64,000 nt of DNA from Gordonia malaquae NBRC 108250 (GTDB lineage Bacteria > Actinomycetota > Actinomycetes > Mycobacteriales > Mycobacteriaceae). The DNA lies in NCBI RefSeq assembly GCF_000344135.1, contig NZ_BAOP01000019.1:1-64000 (forward strand). The letters are read 5' to 3'. The notes under the pieces were generated by a model, which saw nothing but the letters and a program-made list of their open reading frames with translations, did not search any database and had not been told where the DNA came from. The translations under genes and the position numbers were made by a program. Below are positions 33,105 through 42,408 of the stretch, in pieces. Every line of letters starts with the position of its first letter. Within the stretch, counting starts at the first letter, position 1.

Positions 33105-33735
33105 CGCGACGACAGTGAAAGAACCGCCTGCGACAGCGCGTGGCGCGCGTACCCGCGCCGCGTTGATCTCCGCGGCGCGCGTCGTCTTCGAGCGCGATGG
33201 ATTCCTCAACTCGCGGCTCACCGACATCACAGCGGAGGCGGACTGCTCGACGGGATCGTTCTACACCTACTTCGCGACGAAGGAGGACGTCTTCTTCGCC
33301 GTGATGGAGCGGGCGCGAGACGACATGCTGCACCCGGGAGTACACCATCAAGCGCCCGACGACGATCCGGTAGCCGTCATCGAGGCGAGCAACCGGGCGT
33401 ACTTCGAGGCCTACCAGCGCAATGCGCGGCTCATGATGCTGCAGGAACAGGTGGCGACGATCAACGCCGACTTCCGTGCGTCACGCATCGAACGTAGTGA
33501 GGCATTCGTCGAGCGGAACGCGCGAAGCATCAAACGTATGCAGGACGCCGGGTTGGTCGACGAGACGCTCGAACCGGTCATGACTGCTCGGGCGCTGTCG
33601 GGCATGGTCGCCCGCCTCGCGTATCACCACCTGGCCCTCGGCGTCGACGGCGACATCAACGACCTCGTTTTCACCAGCACGAAGCTCTGGGCGAACGCGC
33701 TCGGGCTGACTCCCCGCAACGACCCCTCCCATTGA
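33097..33735 (+). CDS. TetR/AcrR family transcriptional regulator
   Basis: About 212 residues. HTH: FERDGFLNSRLTDITAEADC, then STGSFYTYFATKEDVFFAV. The C-terminal domain resembles fatty-acid/acyl-CoA-responsive mycobacterial TetR proteins of the Fad35R kind, but this is loose. ATG 33097 is inside the 3' end of the ligase gene (8-base overlap). The position between an acyl-CoA ligase and a phosphotriesterase-like gene suggests it regulates this operon in response to an acyl compound. Confidence 0.86.
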   Translation: MADATTVKEPPATARGARTRAALISAARVVFERDGFLNSRLTDITAEADCSTGSFYTYFATKEDVFFAVMERARDDMLHPGVHHQAPDDDPVAVIEASNRAYFEAYQRNARLMMLQEQVATINADFRASRIERSEAFVERNARSIKRMQDAGLVDETLEPVMTARALSGMVARLAYHHLALGVDGDINDLVFTSTKLWANALGLTPRNDPSH

Positions 33736-33749
33736 AAGGCACGTCAAGC

Positions 33750-34709
33750 ATGAGCACCATCCAGACCGTCTCCGGGCCGATCGACTCCAGCGAGCTCGGA
33801 CGAACCCTCGTCCACGAGCACGTGTTCATTCTCAACACAGAACACAAGGAGAACTACCTCACCGACTGGGATGAGGAGCAGCAGATCACCGACGCGGTCG
33901 CAAAGCTCACCGAACTCAAAGAGATCGGCATCGACTCGATCATGGATCCCACGGTGCTCGGCCTCGGTCGATACATCCCGCGAATCAAGCGGATCGCCGA
34001 GCAGATCGACTTGAACGTCGTCGTCGCGACCGGTCTCTACACGTACAACGACGTCCCGTTCCAGTTCGAGTACCGCGGCCCCGGAACTCTCGTCGAGATG
34101 CCGGAGCCGCTCACCGAGATGTTCGTCAAGGACATCACCGAGGGCATCGCGAACACCGGCGTTCGCGCCGGGATTCTCAAGTGCGCTATCGAGCATCAGG
34201 GCCTGACACCTGGCGTGGAGCGAGTGATGCGCGCCGTCGGTCAGGCGCATGTGCAGACCGGGGCGCCGATCACCGTGCACACGAACCCGGCGGCCGGAAC
34301 CGGTCTGATCGCGCAGCAGGTCCTCAAGGAGGAAGGGGTCGATCTGAGCAAGGTGATCATCGGCCACTGCGGTGACAGCAACGACATCGACTACCTGTGC
34401 AAGGTGGCCGACAACGGCTCGATGCTCGGCATGGACCGCTTCGGGCTCGATGTGTTCAACCCGACCGGCGAACGCATCACGACGATCATCGAGCTGGTGC
34501 GCCGCGGCTACGTCGACAAGATCACCCTCGCCCACGACGCGAACTGTTTCATCGACTACTTCAGTCCGGAGCACAAGCATGCGATCGCCCCGAACTGGAA
34601 CTACACGCACATCAGCAAGGACGTCATCCCGGCGCTGTTGGACGGCGGTGTCACCGAGGCGGACATCAACACGATCCTGGTGACCAACCCTCGTCGGCAC
34701 TTCGAGTGA
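33750..34709 (+). CDS. phosphotriesterase-family hydrolase (PTE/lactonase-like)
   Basis: 319 residues, TIM-barrel amidohydrolase. Metal ligands in order: H-x-H in LVHEHVF (about residue 24), the bridging Lys in ILKCAIEH (about residue 144), His in ITVHTNP, His in IIGHCGDSND, and Asp in LAHDANCF (about residue 267). Related enzymes are quorum-quenching lactonases or phosphotriesterases; the position beside an acyl-CoA ligase favours lactone or ester substrates. ATG 33750 has GAAAGG ten bases upstream. It ends at a convergent hypothetical gene. Confidence 0.86.
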   Translation: MSTIQTVSGPIDSSELGRTLVHEHVFILNTEHKENYLTDWDEEQQITDAVAKLTELKEIGIDSIMDPTVLGLGRYIPRIKRIAEQIDLNVVVATGLYTYNDVPFQFEYRGPGTLVEMPEPLTEMFVKDITEGIANTGVRAGILKCAIEHQGLTPGVERVMRAVGQAHVQTGAPITVHTNPAAGTGLIAQQVLKEEGVDLSKVIIGHCGDSNDIDYLCKVADNGSMLGMDRFGLDVFNPTGERITTIIELVRRGYVDKITLAHDANCFIDYFSPEHKHAIAPNWNYTHISKDVIPALLDGGVTEADINTILVTNPRRHFE

Positions 34710-34710
34710 G

Positions 34711-35124
34711 TTAAGCGAAGCCCAGTTCGGCGGCGACCGCTCGGGCGTGTTTCGCGGTGTTCTTGGGCACCTCGACCGCCCAGGCGGTGCCGTCGGCGAA
34801 GAGCACCACCACGCGGGTCGACGCGACTCCGCCGCCGACCTCCATCGCGATGACGGCGGACCGTGGGACCCGTGCGACGACGTCCTTGGGCTTCAGCGTG
34901 ATCGCTCCCGCCATCGACACGAGAACCAGTTCGTGAGCGGTCACCGCGAGGAGCCCCACGCGACCGAACGCCGGGGTGTTGTTCTTCGCCTGTCGGCCGG
35001 AGTGCTCGGCCATCGCGATGCCGAGGGTGCCGAGCGTGAGCATCTTCGCGGTGGAACCCTTGCTCATGACCCGCACTGCCGCCATTTGGGGCATGCCGAT
35101 CAGATTCGATGCATCAGTGGCCAT
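34711..35124 (-). CDS. hypothetical protein (possible PH-like domain)
   Basis: 137 residues from ATG 35124 (141 from ATG 35136). Soluble, Ala/Val-rich; after GSTAKMLTLGTLGIAMAEH it has a repeated beta pattern (RVGLLAVTAHELVLVSM, then VIAMEVGGGVASTRVVVLFADGTAWAVEVP) and ends with a helix, which is how small PH-like domains look. I do not recognise a family. Convergent with the phosphotriesterase gene, one base apart. Confidence 0.65.
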   Translation of the reverse strand: MATDASNLIGMPQMAAVRVMSKGSTAKMLTLGTLGIAMAEHSGRQAKNNTPAFGRVGLLAVTAHELVLVSMAGAITLKPKDVVARVPRSAVIAMEVGGGVASTRVVVLFADGTAWAVEVPKNTAKHARAVAAELGFA

Positions 35125-35177
35125 TGCGCACTTCATTCGGGCCGTTGAGATGCGGCATCAGTACCGCGGGGTGAGAC

Positions 35178-35513
35178 CTAGTCAGTCGGTTGATACCTGC
35201 GCAGAGCTTCAGCGAGTACTGGGAGATACGTCTCGACAACGTCGCGGACGATGTCGATGTCGACACCGAAGTACTGGTGCACCAGTATGTTTCGGAATCC
35301 GCGGACCTGTGGCCAAGCGATCTCGGGGTGGGCGTCGACGATCGCCGGTGGCAGGTGATTGGCCGCCTCGCCGATGATTTGCAGGTTTCGCTCGATTGCG
35401 TCTTCCGCCATCAGGACCAGGTCCGAGTCGCCGTCGAGTGCACCGACGTAACGTTGGCAGCGATCCACTGCTTCGAGGATATCCGCGACCCTGAGGTCGG
35501 CATTGCGACTCAC
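35178..35513 (-). CDS. hepT: HepT-like HEPN toxin (DUF86)
   Basis: 111 residues, all-helical HEPN domain. The RX4H nuclease motif is RNILVH (about residues 74-79), followed by the Tyr (QYF) that is AMPylated in characterised HepT. Preceding helices contain AEDAIERNLQIIGEAANHLPP. It is probably an RNase toxin. It overlaps the upstream nucleotidyltransferase gene by four bases (35510-35513), the usual antitoxin-first arrangement. Confidence 0.9.
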   Translation of the reverse strand: MSRNADLRVADILEAVDRCQRYVGALDGDSDLVLMAEDAIERNLQIIGEAANHLPPAIVDAHPEIAWPQVRGFRNILVHQYFGVDIDIVRDVVETYLPVLAEALRRYQPTD

Positions 35514-35836
35514 AGAGCGACCGCGTCGACGAGAGCTGTGTCAGCGACCGGCCGCCGGAGGAGTTGAAGCGGGAAGATGTCGACATCCCGGCCGAACAGG
35601 CTCCGGCACTCTTCCATCAGACCAGATGCGCGCATCAACAGATTTCCGTCGGAGGGGTCCATCTCCACCAGTATGTCGATGTCGGATCCGGCGTGGGCGA
35701 CTCCGCGAGCGACCGAGCCGAACAGTTTGGGACTGGTCGCTCCGTACTTTCTCAGCAGATCCTCGAACTCGAGATGACGGGCAGCGAGGAGATCACGGAT
35801 CGCGCGTGTCTCTGGAGTCGCTGAAGCCTTTGGCAT
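35510..35836 (-). CDS. mntA: MntA-like minimal nucleotidyltransferase antitoxin
   Basis: 108 residues. The nucleotidyltransferase motif GSVARGVAHAGSDIDILVE (about residues 36-54) has the GSX10DXD pattern required for AMPylation of HepT. ATG 35836 begins MPKASATPETRAIRDLL. Together with hepT this forms a type VII toxin-antitoxin pair. It lies between the Rv1083- and Rv1084-like genes in a segment not found there in the M. tuberculosis order I recall. Confidence 0.89.
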   Translation of the reverse strand: MPKASATPETRAIRDLLAARHLEFEDLLRKYGATSPKLFGSVARGVAHAGSDIDILVEMDPSDGNLLMRASGLMEECRSLFGRDVDIFPLQLLRRPVADTALVDAVAL

Positions 35837-35910
35837 AGTGCCACGATACCGGCCAGAACAGTGGAGTGGGCCTTGCCTCGACATGCAGGTGGGTCGGGCA
35901 GGATGGGAGT

Positions 35911-37905
<1,995 letters not shown>

Positions 37906-37959
37906 CGGCCTTTCGGCTCACGCGTCGCACTCCTGCTTCTTGAGCGCGCGTCGTCCTCC

Positions 37960-38080
37960 TGCTCCTTGAGCGAGCTTGCGAGTCGAAAGGTATTCGGGTG
38001 CAGGGGCTTTCGACTCGCTCCGCTCGATCAAGGAGCAGAAAGTCGCGGCTCGCTCAAGACCCGTTTGCGAGTCGAAAAGG
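37960..38080. repeat. inverted GAGC/GAGTCGAAAG repeats downstream of the DUF255 gene
   Basis: CTCCTTGAGCGAGCTTGCGA with GTCGAAAG (37963-37990) is matched in inverse by CTTTCGACTCGCTCCGCTCG and ATCAAGGAGCAG (38008-38039). A third partial copy (GCTCAAGACCCGTTTGCGAG, then TCGAAAAGG) follows at 38053-38081. The gap 37906-38203 holds no gene besides these repeats and the promoter of the flavoprotein. Related blocks lie near 20.5 and 48.2 kb. Confidence 0.6.
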
Positions 38081-38203
38081 CGCCAGAGAAGAGCATTCTC
38101 AGGCCCGATGTGGATCGATCGATCAGATGTCGGCTATGGTGTCGTCGACATCACACCGCGAACGATCGTTGCGGTGGTTCACACCGATCGGGAAGTGCGA
38201 CAC

Positions 38204-39988
38204 ATGGGCTTGGACGACCACACGATCAATCGCCGGAGCGTCCTGGTTGGCGGCTCCGTCGCCGCAGCCGGACTCGTCGCGTCATCGCTCGCCGGCCAGG
38301 CGGGTGCAGCGCCGCGGCAGGACGCCGACGTGATCGTCGTCGGCCACGGTCTCGCAGGCCTGGTCGCGGCCTCCGAACTCGCCGCCGCCGGGCGTTCGGT
38401 GATCGTCGTCGACCAGGAGTCGCGCGCGAATCTCGGTGGTCAGGCGCACTGGTCGCTCGGCGGACTGTTCTTCGTCAACTCGCCCGAGCAGCGTCAGTGC
38501 CAGATCCGTGACTCGATCGAACTCGCGCGTGCCGACTGGTTCGGTTCCGCCGGATTCGACCGCAAGCCGCACGACCGTCTGGGGGAGGACTACTGGGCCC
38601 GGCAGTGGGCCGAGTCGTATCTGAACTTCGCCGCGGGCGAGAAGCGCAGCTGGCTCGAACGCAAAGGCGTTCGCTGGGTTCCCGTGGTCGGATGGGCAGA
38701 GCGGGGCGGCACGTCGGCCAGTGGGCACGGCAATTCCGTGCCACGTTTCCACATGACGCTCGGCACCGGACCGGGTGTGGTCGAGCCGTTCCGAAACGCG
38801 GTCCTCGACGGCGAACGTCGCCGCCGGATCTCGTTCCGATTCCGCCACCGCGTCGACGAGATGATCACCGATGGTGGACGTGTCACCGGGGTGCGCGGCA
38901 AGAAGCTCGCGGCGTCCAACGCCCCACGCGGCGTCAAGTCGAACCGGACCGTCGTCGGCGACTTCGAACTCCGCGCGCCGATCACCATCGTCGCGTCCGG
39001 CGGCATCGGCGCCAATCACGACCTGATTCGCCAGAACTGGCCGTCGCGCCTCGGTACGCCGCCGAAGACGATGGTCACCGGCGTGCCCGCCCACGTCGAC
39101 GGTCGGATGCTCGCCATCACCGAGGCCGCGGGCGGCCGAATCGTGAACCGCGACCGCATGTGGCACTACACCGAAGGACTCAAGAACCACTCGCCGATCT
39201 GGCCCGACCACGGAATCCGGGTGCTCGGCGCACCGTCGTCGATGTGGTTCGACGCCGAAGGCAACCGCTTCGACAGCCCGGCGATCCCCAGCTACGACAC
39301 GCTCGAGACCCTCGCGATGATCAAGCGCACAGGCTACGACTACTCCTGGTTCGTCCTCAACAAGAAGATCATCAGCAAGGAGTTCATCCTGTCCGGGTCG
39401 GAGCAGAATCCGGAGCTGACCCGCAAGGACCTCGTCGCCTATCTCGCCAGTCGTGCACTCGACGACGTCCCGAAGTCGGTGCAGAAGTTCGTCGACAAGG
39501 GCGTCGACTTCGTGCAGGCCCGCAGCGTGGACGACCTTGTGCGGAAGATGAACCGACTCGCGGGGAGCGACCTCGTCGACGCGGGCAAGCTGCGCGCGCA
39601 GATCGTTCAGCGTGATCGGCAGGTGCACAACCCGTTCACCAAGGATCCGGGTGTCATGGGCATCCACAATTCGCGGAACTACCTGGGCGACAACATCGTC
39701 CGGACCGTCGAACCGCATCCGATCCTCGATCCGGCGGCCGGGCCGCTGATCGCGATCCGGATGAACATCCTGACGCGAAAGACCCTCGGCGGACTCCAGA
39801 CCAACTTGTCCGGCCAGGTGATGAACGACGGCGGGACGCCCGTGCCCGGCCTCTACGCCGCGGGCGAGGCGTCCGGTTTCGGCGGCGGCGGTGTGCACGG
39901 CTACAACGCGCTCGAGGGCACCTTCCTCGGCGGCTGCCTGTTCTCCGGCCGGGCCGCGGGTCGCGCCGCAGCACGCGCAACGTCGTAG
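38204..39988 (+). CDS. Tat-exported FAD-dependent dehydrogenase (KstD/fumarate reductase-like)
   Basis: 594 residues. The N-terminus has a twin-arginine signal (INRRSVLVGGSVAAAGLVAS, cleavage near AGAA at residue 36), so it is probably exported folded with its cofactor. Then comes a Rossmann FAD motif VVGHGLAGLVAASELAAAG and the C-terminal FAD contact GLYAAGEASGFGGGGVHGYN. This is the FAD_binding_2 group with 3-ketosteroid dehydrogenases and flavocytochrome c; it most resembles the predicted oxidoreductases called 'FAD-binding dehydrogenase' in mycobacteria. The substrate is unknown. ATG 38204 gives the Tat motif at the right distance. Confidence 0.87.
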   Translation: MGLDDHTINRRSVLVGGSVAAAGLVASSLAGQAGAAPRQDADVIVVGHGLAGLVAASELAAAGRSVIVVDQESRANLGGQAHWSLGGLFFVNSPEQRQCQIRDSIELARADWFGSAGFDRKPHDRLGEDYWARQWAESYLNFAAGEKRSWLERKGVRWVPVVGWAERGGTSASGHGNSVPRFHMTLGTGPGVVEPFRNAVLDGERRRRISFRFRHRVDEMITDGGRVTGVRGKKLAASNAPRGVKSNRTVVGDFELRAPITIVASGGIGANHDLIRQNWPSRLGTPPKTMVTGVPAHVDGRMLAITEAAGGRIVNRDRMWHYTEGLKNHSPIWPDHGIRVLGAPSSMWFDAEGNRFDSPAIPSYDTLETLAMIKRTGYDYSWFVLNKKIISKEFILSGSEQNPELTRKDLVAYLASRALDDVPKSVQKFVDKGVDFVQARSVDDLVRKMNRLAGSDLVDAGKLRAQIVQRDRQVHNPFTKDPGVMGIHNSRNYLGDNIVRTVEPHPILDPAAGPLIAIRMNILTRKTLGGLQTNLSGQVMNDGGTPVPGLYAAGEASGFGGGGVHGYNALEGTFLGGCLFSGRAAGRAAARATS

Positions 39989-40077
39989 ATCCCTCCTGGG
40001 ATCATCCACCCGGCTGACAAGACGGGTCGGAGGCGATACTGTCTTGTCCTCTAGTCGTCGCAGGTAAGGACAGGATC

Positions 40078-40698
40078 TTGCAACTCGTCTCGAAGACGAA
40101 GCGGGTAGTCGAAGCGCACCTCAGCAACAGTTCGATCCGCGCACTGAGCGGGTCGATGGTGGCGTTCGAAGGGCAGGTGTCCTTCAAATCCGCCGGTTTC
40201 GGCGGTGGTGAAGGGCTCGTCGCGGGAATCAAGAAGAAGGCGACCGGCGAGGGCCTGTCGTTGATGGAGGCGTCGGGGACGGGCATCGTCTATCTCGCGC
40301 AGGACGCCGCCAACGTCACCGTTCTCGACCTGCACGGCGAAACCCTGCAGGTGGAGGCGTCACAACTGCTCGCGCTGACGCAGAACCTTACCACCAACGT
40401 CACCTTCGCAGGCGTGCGGGGCGGTGCGTCGGGGCAGGGGCTGTTCACCACGACCGTCACCGGGCAGGGGCAGGTGGCGCTGTTGTCTCAGGGCGGCCCG
40501 CTCATCCACCTGGAAGTGTCGCCGCAGTTCCCGCTCGTCGTCGACCCCGACGCGTTTGTGTGCGCCAAGGGAGCACTGTCGCAGTCGTTCGTGACCGACG
40601 TGTCGTGGCGGACCGTGGTGGGGCAGGGCAATGGGGAGGCTTTCTCCCTTCGCTGGGACGGCACGGGCGTCGTCTCCATTCAGCCGGCCGAGCGATAG
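40078..40698 (+). CDS. AIM24 family protein (copy 1)
   Basis: 206 residues, beta-helix-like AIM24 (formerly DUF124) fold: LSGSMVAFEGQVSF, SGTGIVYLAQDAANVTVLDLHGETLQVEASQLLALT, and a C-terminal GVVSIQP. The start is TTG 40078 with AAGGACAGG upstream; no ATG or GTG fits. First of three consecutive AIM24 genes, 9 bp before the next. Function in bacteria is not established; the triplet suggests a hetero-oligomer. Confidence 0.84.
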   Translation: MQLVSKTKRVVEAHLSNSSIRALSGSMVAFEGQVSFKSAGFGGGEGLVAGIKKKATGEGLSLMEASGTGIVYLAQDAANVTVLDLHGETLQVEASQLLALTQNLTTNVTFAGVRGGASGQGLFTTTVTGQGQVALLSQGGPLIHLEVSPQFPLVVDPDAFVCAKGALSQSFVTDVSWRTVVGQGNGEAFSLRWDGTGVVSIQPAER

Positions 40699-40707
40699 GA
40701 GACGGAC

Positions 40708-41397
40708 ATGTTCACCAAGGTCAACAACAAGGTCGTGTCCGTGAACCTCGCGCAGGCCGGCCCGATCGTGGCCCGCCGCGGGGCGATGCTGTTCTACACC
40801 GGCAACGTGCTGTTCCAGCCTCACCAGATCCCCGGATCCGGCGGAATGGGCGCGATGAGCGGCGTTGCCGGGATGGCCGGCCGCATGATGCAGGGCGAGC
40901 ACGAGACGACGATGATCGCCCAAGGGGACGGCACCGTTCACTATGGATTCCGAGGTCTCGAAGTGGAGATCGTCGATCTCTCCGGCGGCGGCGAACTGCG
41001 CGTCGAGGCGTCCCGGCTGCTCGCCCACACGCAGGGTCTGCAGGCGTCGGTGGTGTCGACGTCGGCTCAGTCCGGCGGTGGCGGCGGGCTTCGCGGCGCG
41101 TTGCGGTCTGCGGCGAGTGGAGTCGCCACCGGCCAGGGCATGTTCACCACCCAGCTCATCGGCATGGGATCGGCCGTGATCCTCGGCCACGGCGGGTTCA
41201 TCGCACTCCAGGTGGCGCCGAACCGGCCGATCACCGTCGACCCGCAGGCGTTCGCCGCCTCTGTCGGCCAGATCCAGACCAGCCTCCGCTCGACCGTCAG
41301 CTTCCGCAACATGGGGCGCACCGGCGGCGAAGGATTCCAACTCGACTGCACCGGACAGGGTGTGGTCTACGTGCAAGCATCGGAGCAACGACTGTGA
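40708..41397 (+). CDS. AIM24 family protein (copy 2)
   Basis: 229 residues. Same fold as its neighbours: GAMLFYTGNVLFQPH, then a Gly/Met-rich insertion (about residues 42-62), YGFRGLEVEIVDLSGGGELRVEASRLLAHT, a Gly-rich loop SGGGGGLRGALRS, and FQLDCTGQGVVYVQASE. ATG 40708 follows AGGAG of the preceding stop region. Its TGA overlaps the next gene's GTG as GTGA, so translation is coupled. Confidence 0.85.
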   Translation: MFTKVNNKVVSVNLAQAGPIVARRGAMLFYTGNVLFQPHQIPGSGGMGAMSGVAGMAGRMMQGEHETTMIAQGDGTVHYGFRGLEVEIVDLSGGGELRVEASRLLAHTQGLQASVVSTSAQSGGGGGLRGALRSAASGVATGQGMFTTQLIGMGSAVILGHGGFIALQVAPNRPITVDPQAFAASVGQIQTSLRSTVSFRNMGRTGGEGFQLDCTGQGVVYVQASEQRL

Positions 41398-42158
41398 CAC
41401 AGGTGAACACGGTGTGGAACCCGCACACCCTGCCGTCCGACGACAACGTTCCGGACAACAAGTACTCGTTCTGCATCGACCTCACCACACCGTGGTTCAT
41501 GTCGAAGGGCGCGATGATCGCCTACTACGGTCAGGTCAACTTCACGTCCCTCCAGCGCGGCCTGCAGGCGGGCATGCTGCACATGGTGGCGCAGCAGTTC
41601 TCAGCGCCGCTGTACCTGGGCGACTACGTCGTCGCCGAAGGTCAGGGCAAGGTGGTCATCGGGGACCGTGGATACGAGATCAACTCGTACGACCTCGAAG
41701 ACAACGGCAATCTGACGATCCGAGCGGCGAACTTGTTGGCGTTCGAACCGACACTCGCGCTCAAGCAGTCCATCGTTCCGGGGTTCCTCACCTTGATCGG
41801 AACCGGGCGGTTCCTCGCCTCGTCGAACGGCAGTGTCATGTTCGTCGAACCTCCGGTCCGGGTGGATCCGGAGGCACTGGTCGGATGGGCCGACTGCCCG
41901 TCGCCCAGTCATCACTACGACCAGGCGTGGGTCACCGACATGCTCGGCGCGGCCGCCTCGCGCATGGGGGTCCGGTCGGGCGAGGAGCAGCAGTTCGACT
42001 TCACCGGCGCCGGCACCGTCCTGGTTCAGTCGAGCGAGAAGGTGATCGACGACAGCGCCGTGGTCCGCAGCATCACCGGCCAGTTGCCCGGCGTGTCCGC
42101 GCCAGGTCTCCAGCAGATCAACGCCCACATCCAGGCGCAGATGCAGCAACACCAGTAG
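41394..42158 (+). CDS. AIM24 family protein (copy 3)
   Basis: 254 residues, the most divergent of the three: FMSKGAMIAYYGQVNF, APLYLGDYVVAEGQGKVVIGDRGYEINSYDLEDNGNLTIRAANLLAFEPT, TGRFLASSNGSVMFVEP, and FTGAGTVLVQSSEKV. A Gln-rich tail ends the protein. GTG 41394 overlaps the previous stop. The three AIM24 genes sit as one operon just before the aroG leader. Confidence 0.85.
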   Translation: MTQVNTVWNPHTLPSDDNVPDNKYSFCIDLTTPWFMSKGAMIAYYGQVNFTSLQRGLQAGMLHMVAQQFSAPLYLGDYVVAEGQGKVVIGDRGYEINSYDLEDNGNLTIRAANLLAFEPTLALKQSIVPGFLTLIGTGRFLASSNGSVMFVEPPVRVDPEALVGWADCPSPSHHYDQAWVTDMLGAAASRMGVRSGEEQQFDFTGAGTVLVQSSEKVIDDSAVVRSITGQLPGVSAPGLQQINAHIQAQMQQHQ

Positions 42159-42199
42159 GCGTTGACGGTCGTCGGCGTGGATGTGTTACCGTCGGAGCC

Positions 42200-42268
42200 A
42201 TGTCGACGACCGCCTATTGGCGCTTTTTTATGCAGGCTCCGGGAGAGCCTGCGATGAAGCGTCGATAA
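42200..42268 (+). CDS. aromatic-rich leader peptide upstream of aroG
   Basis: A 22-codon ORF beginning MSTTAYWRFF: Tyr, Trp, Phe, Phe within five codons, one of each aromatic end product controlled by DAHP synthase. It continues MQAPGEPAMKRR to TAA at 42266-42268, 141 bp before aroG. It is followed by alternative hairpins (42233-42337). The layout is that of a ribosome-stalling attenuator. No strong ribosome site; GTCGGAGCC precedes the ATG. Confidence 0.72.
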   Translation: MSTTAYWRFFMQAPGEPAMKRR

Positions 42269-42337
42269 CGCACGTCGTACATCCCGGAGCCTGAAGCAGT
42301 GACCATCATGGGTCGCTGCTTCTTCTCGTTCCGGGAT
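42233..42337 (+). promoter_or_regulatory. attenuator-like alternative hairpins before aroG
   Basis: Three mutually exclusive pairings are visible. CAGGCTCCGGGA (42233-42244) can pair perfectly with TCCCGGAGCCTG (42282-42293). Alternatively GCAGGCTC (42232-42239) pairs with GAGCCTGC (42246-42253), freeing ATCCCGGA (42281-42288) to pair with TCCGGGAT (42330-42337) around an inner stem GAAGCAG/CTGCTTC. Stalling on the Tyr-Trp-Phe codons would favour the first. There is no T-run, so the mechanism may be Rho-dependent or translational. Confidence 0.65.
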
Positions 42338-42408
42338 GAAATGCGCGCCGCAGGGTGTTGACCGGGACGGCCAACCCTCACCTGCGTCAGCGCCCCGAAA
42401 GGCACATC

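Noticed and set aside
37906-38203. CRISPR-like array in the repeat-rich gap
   Set aside because: Repeats are inverted, of unequal length and without regular spacers.
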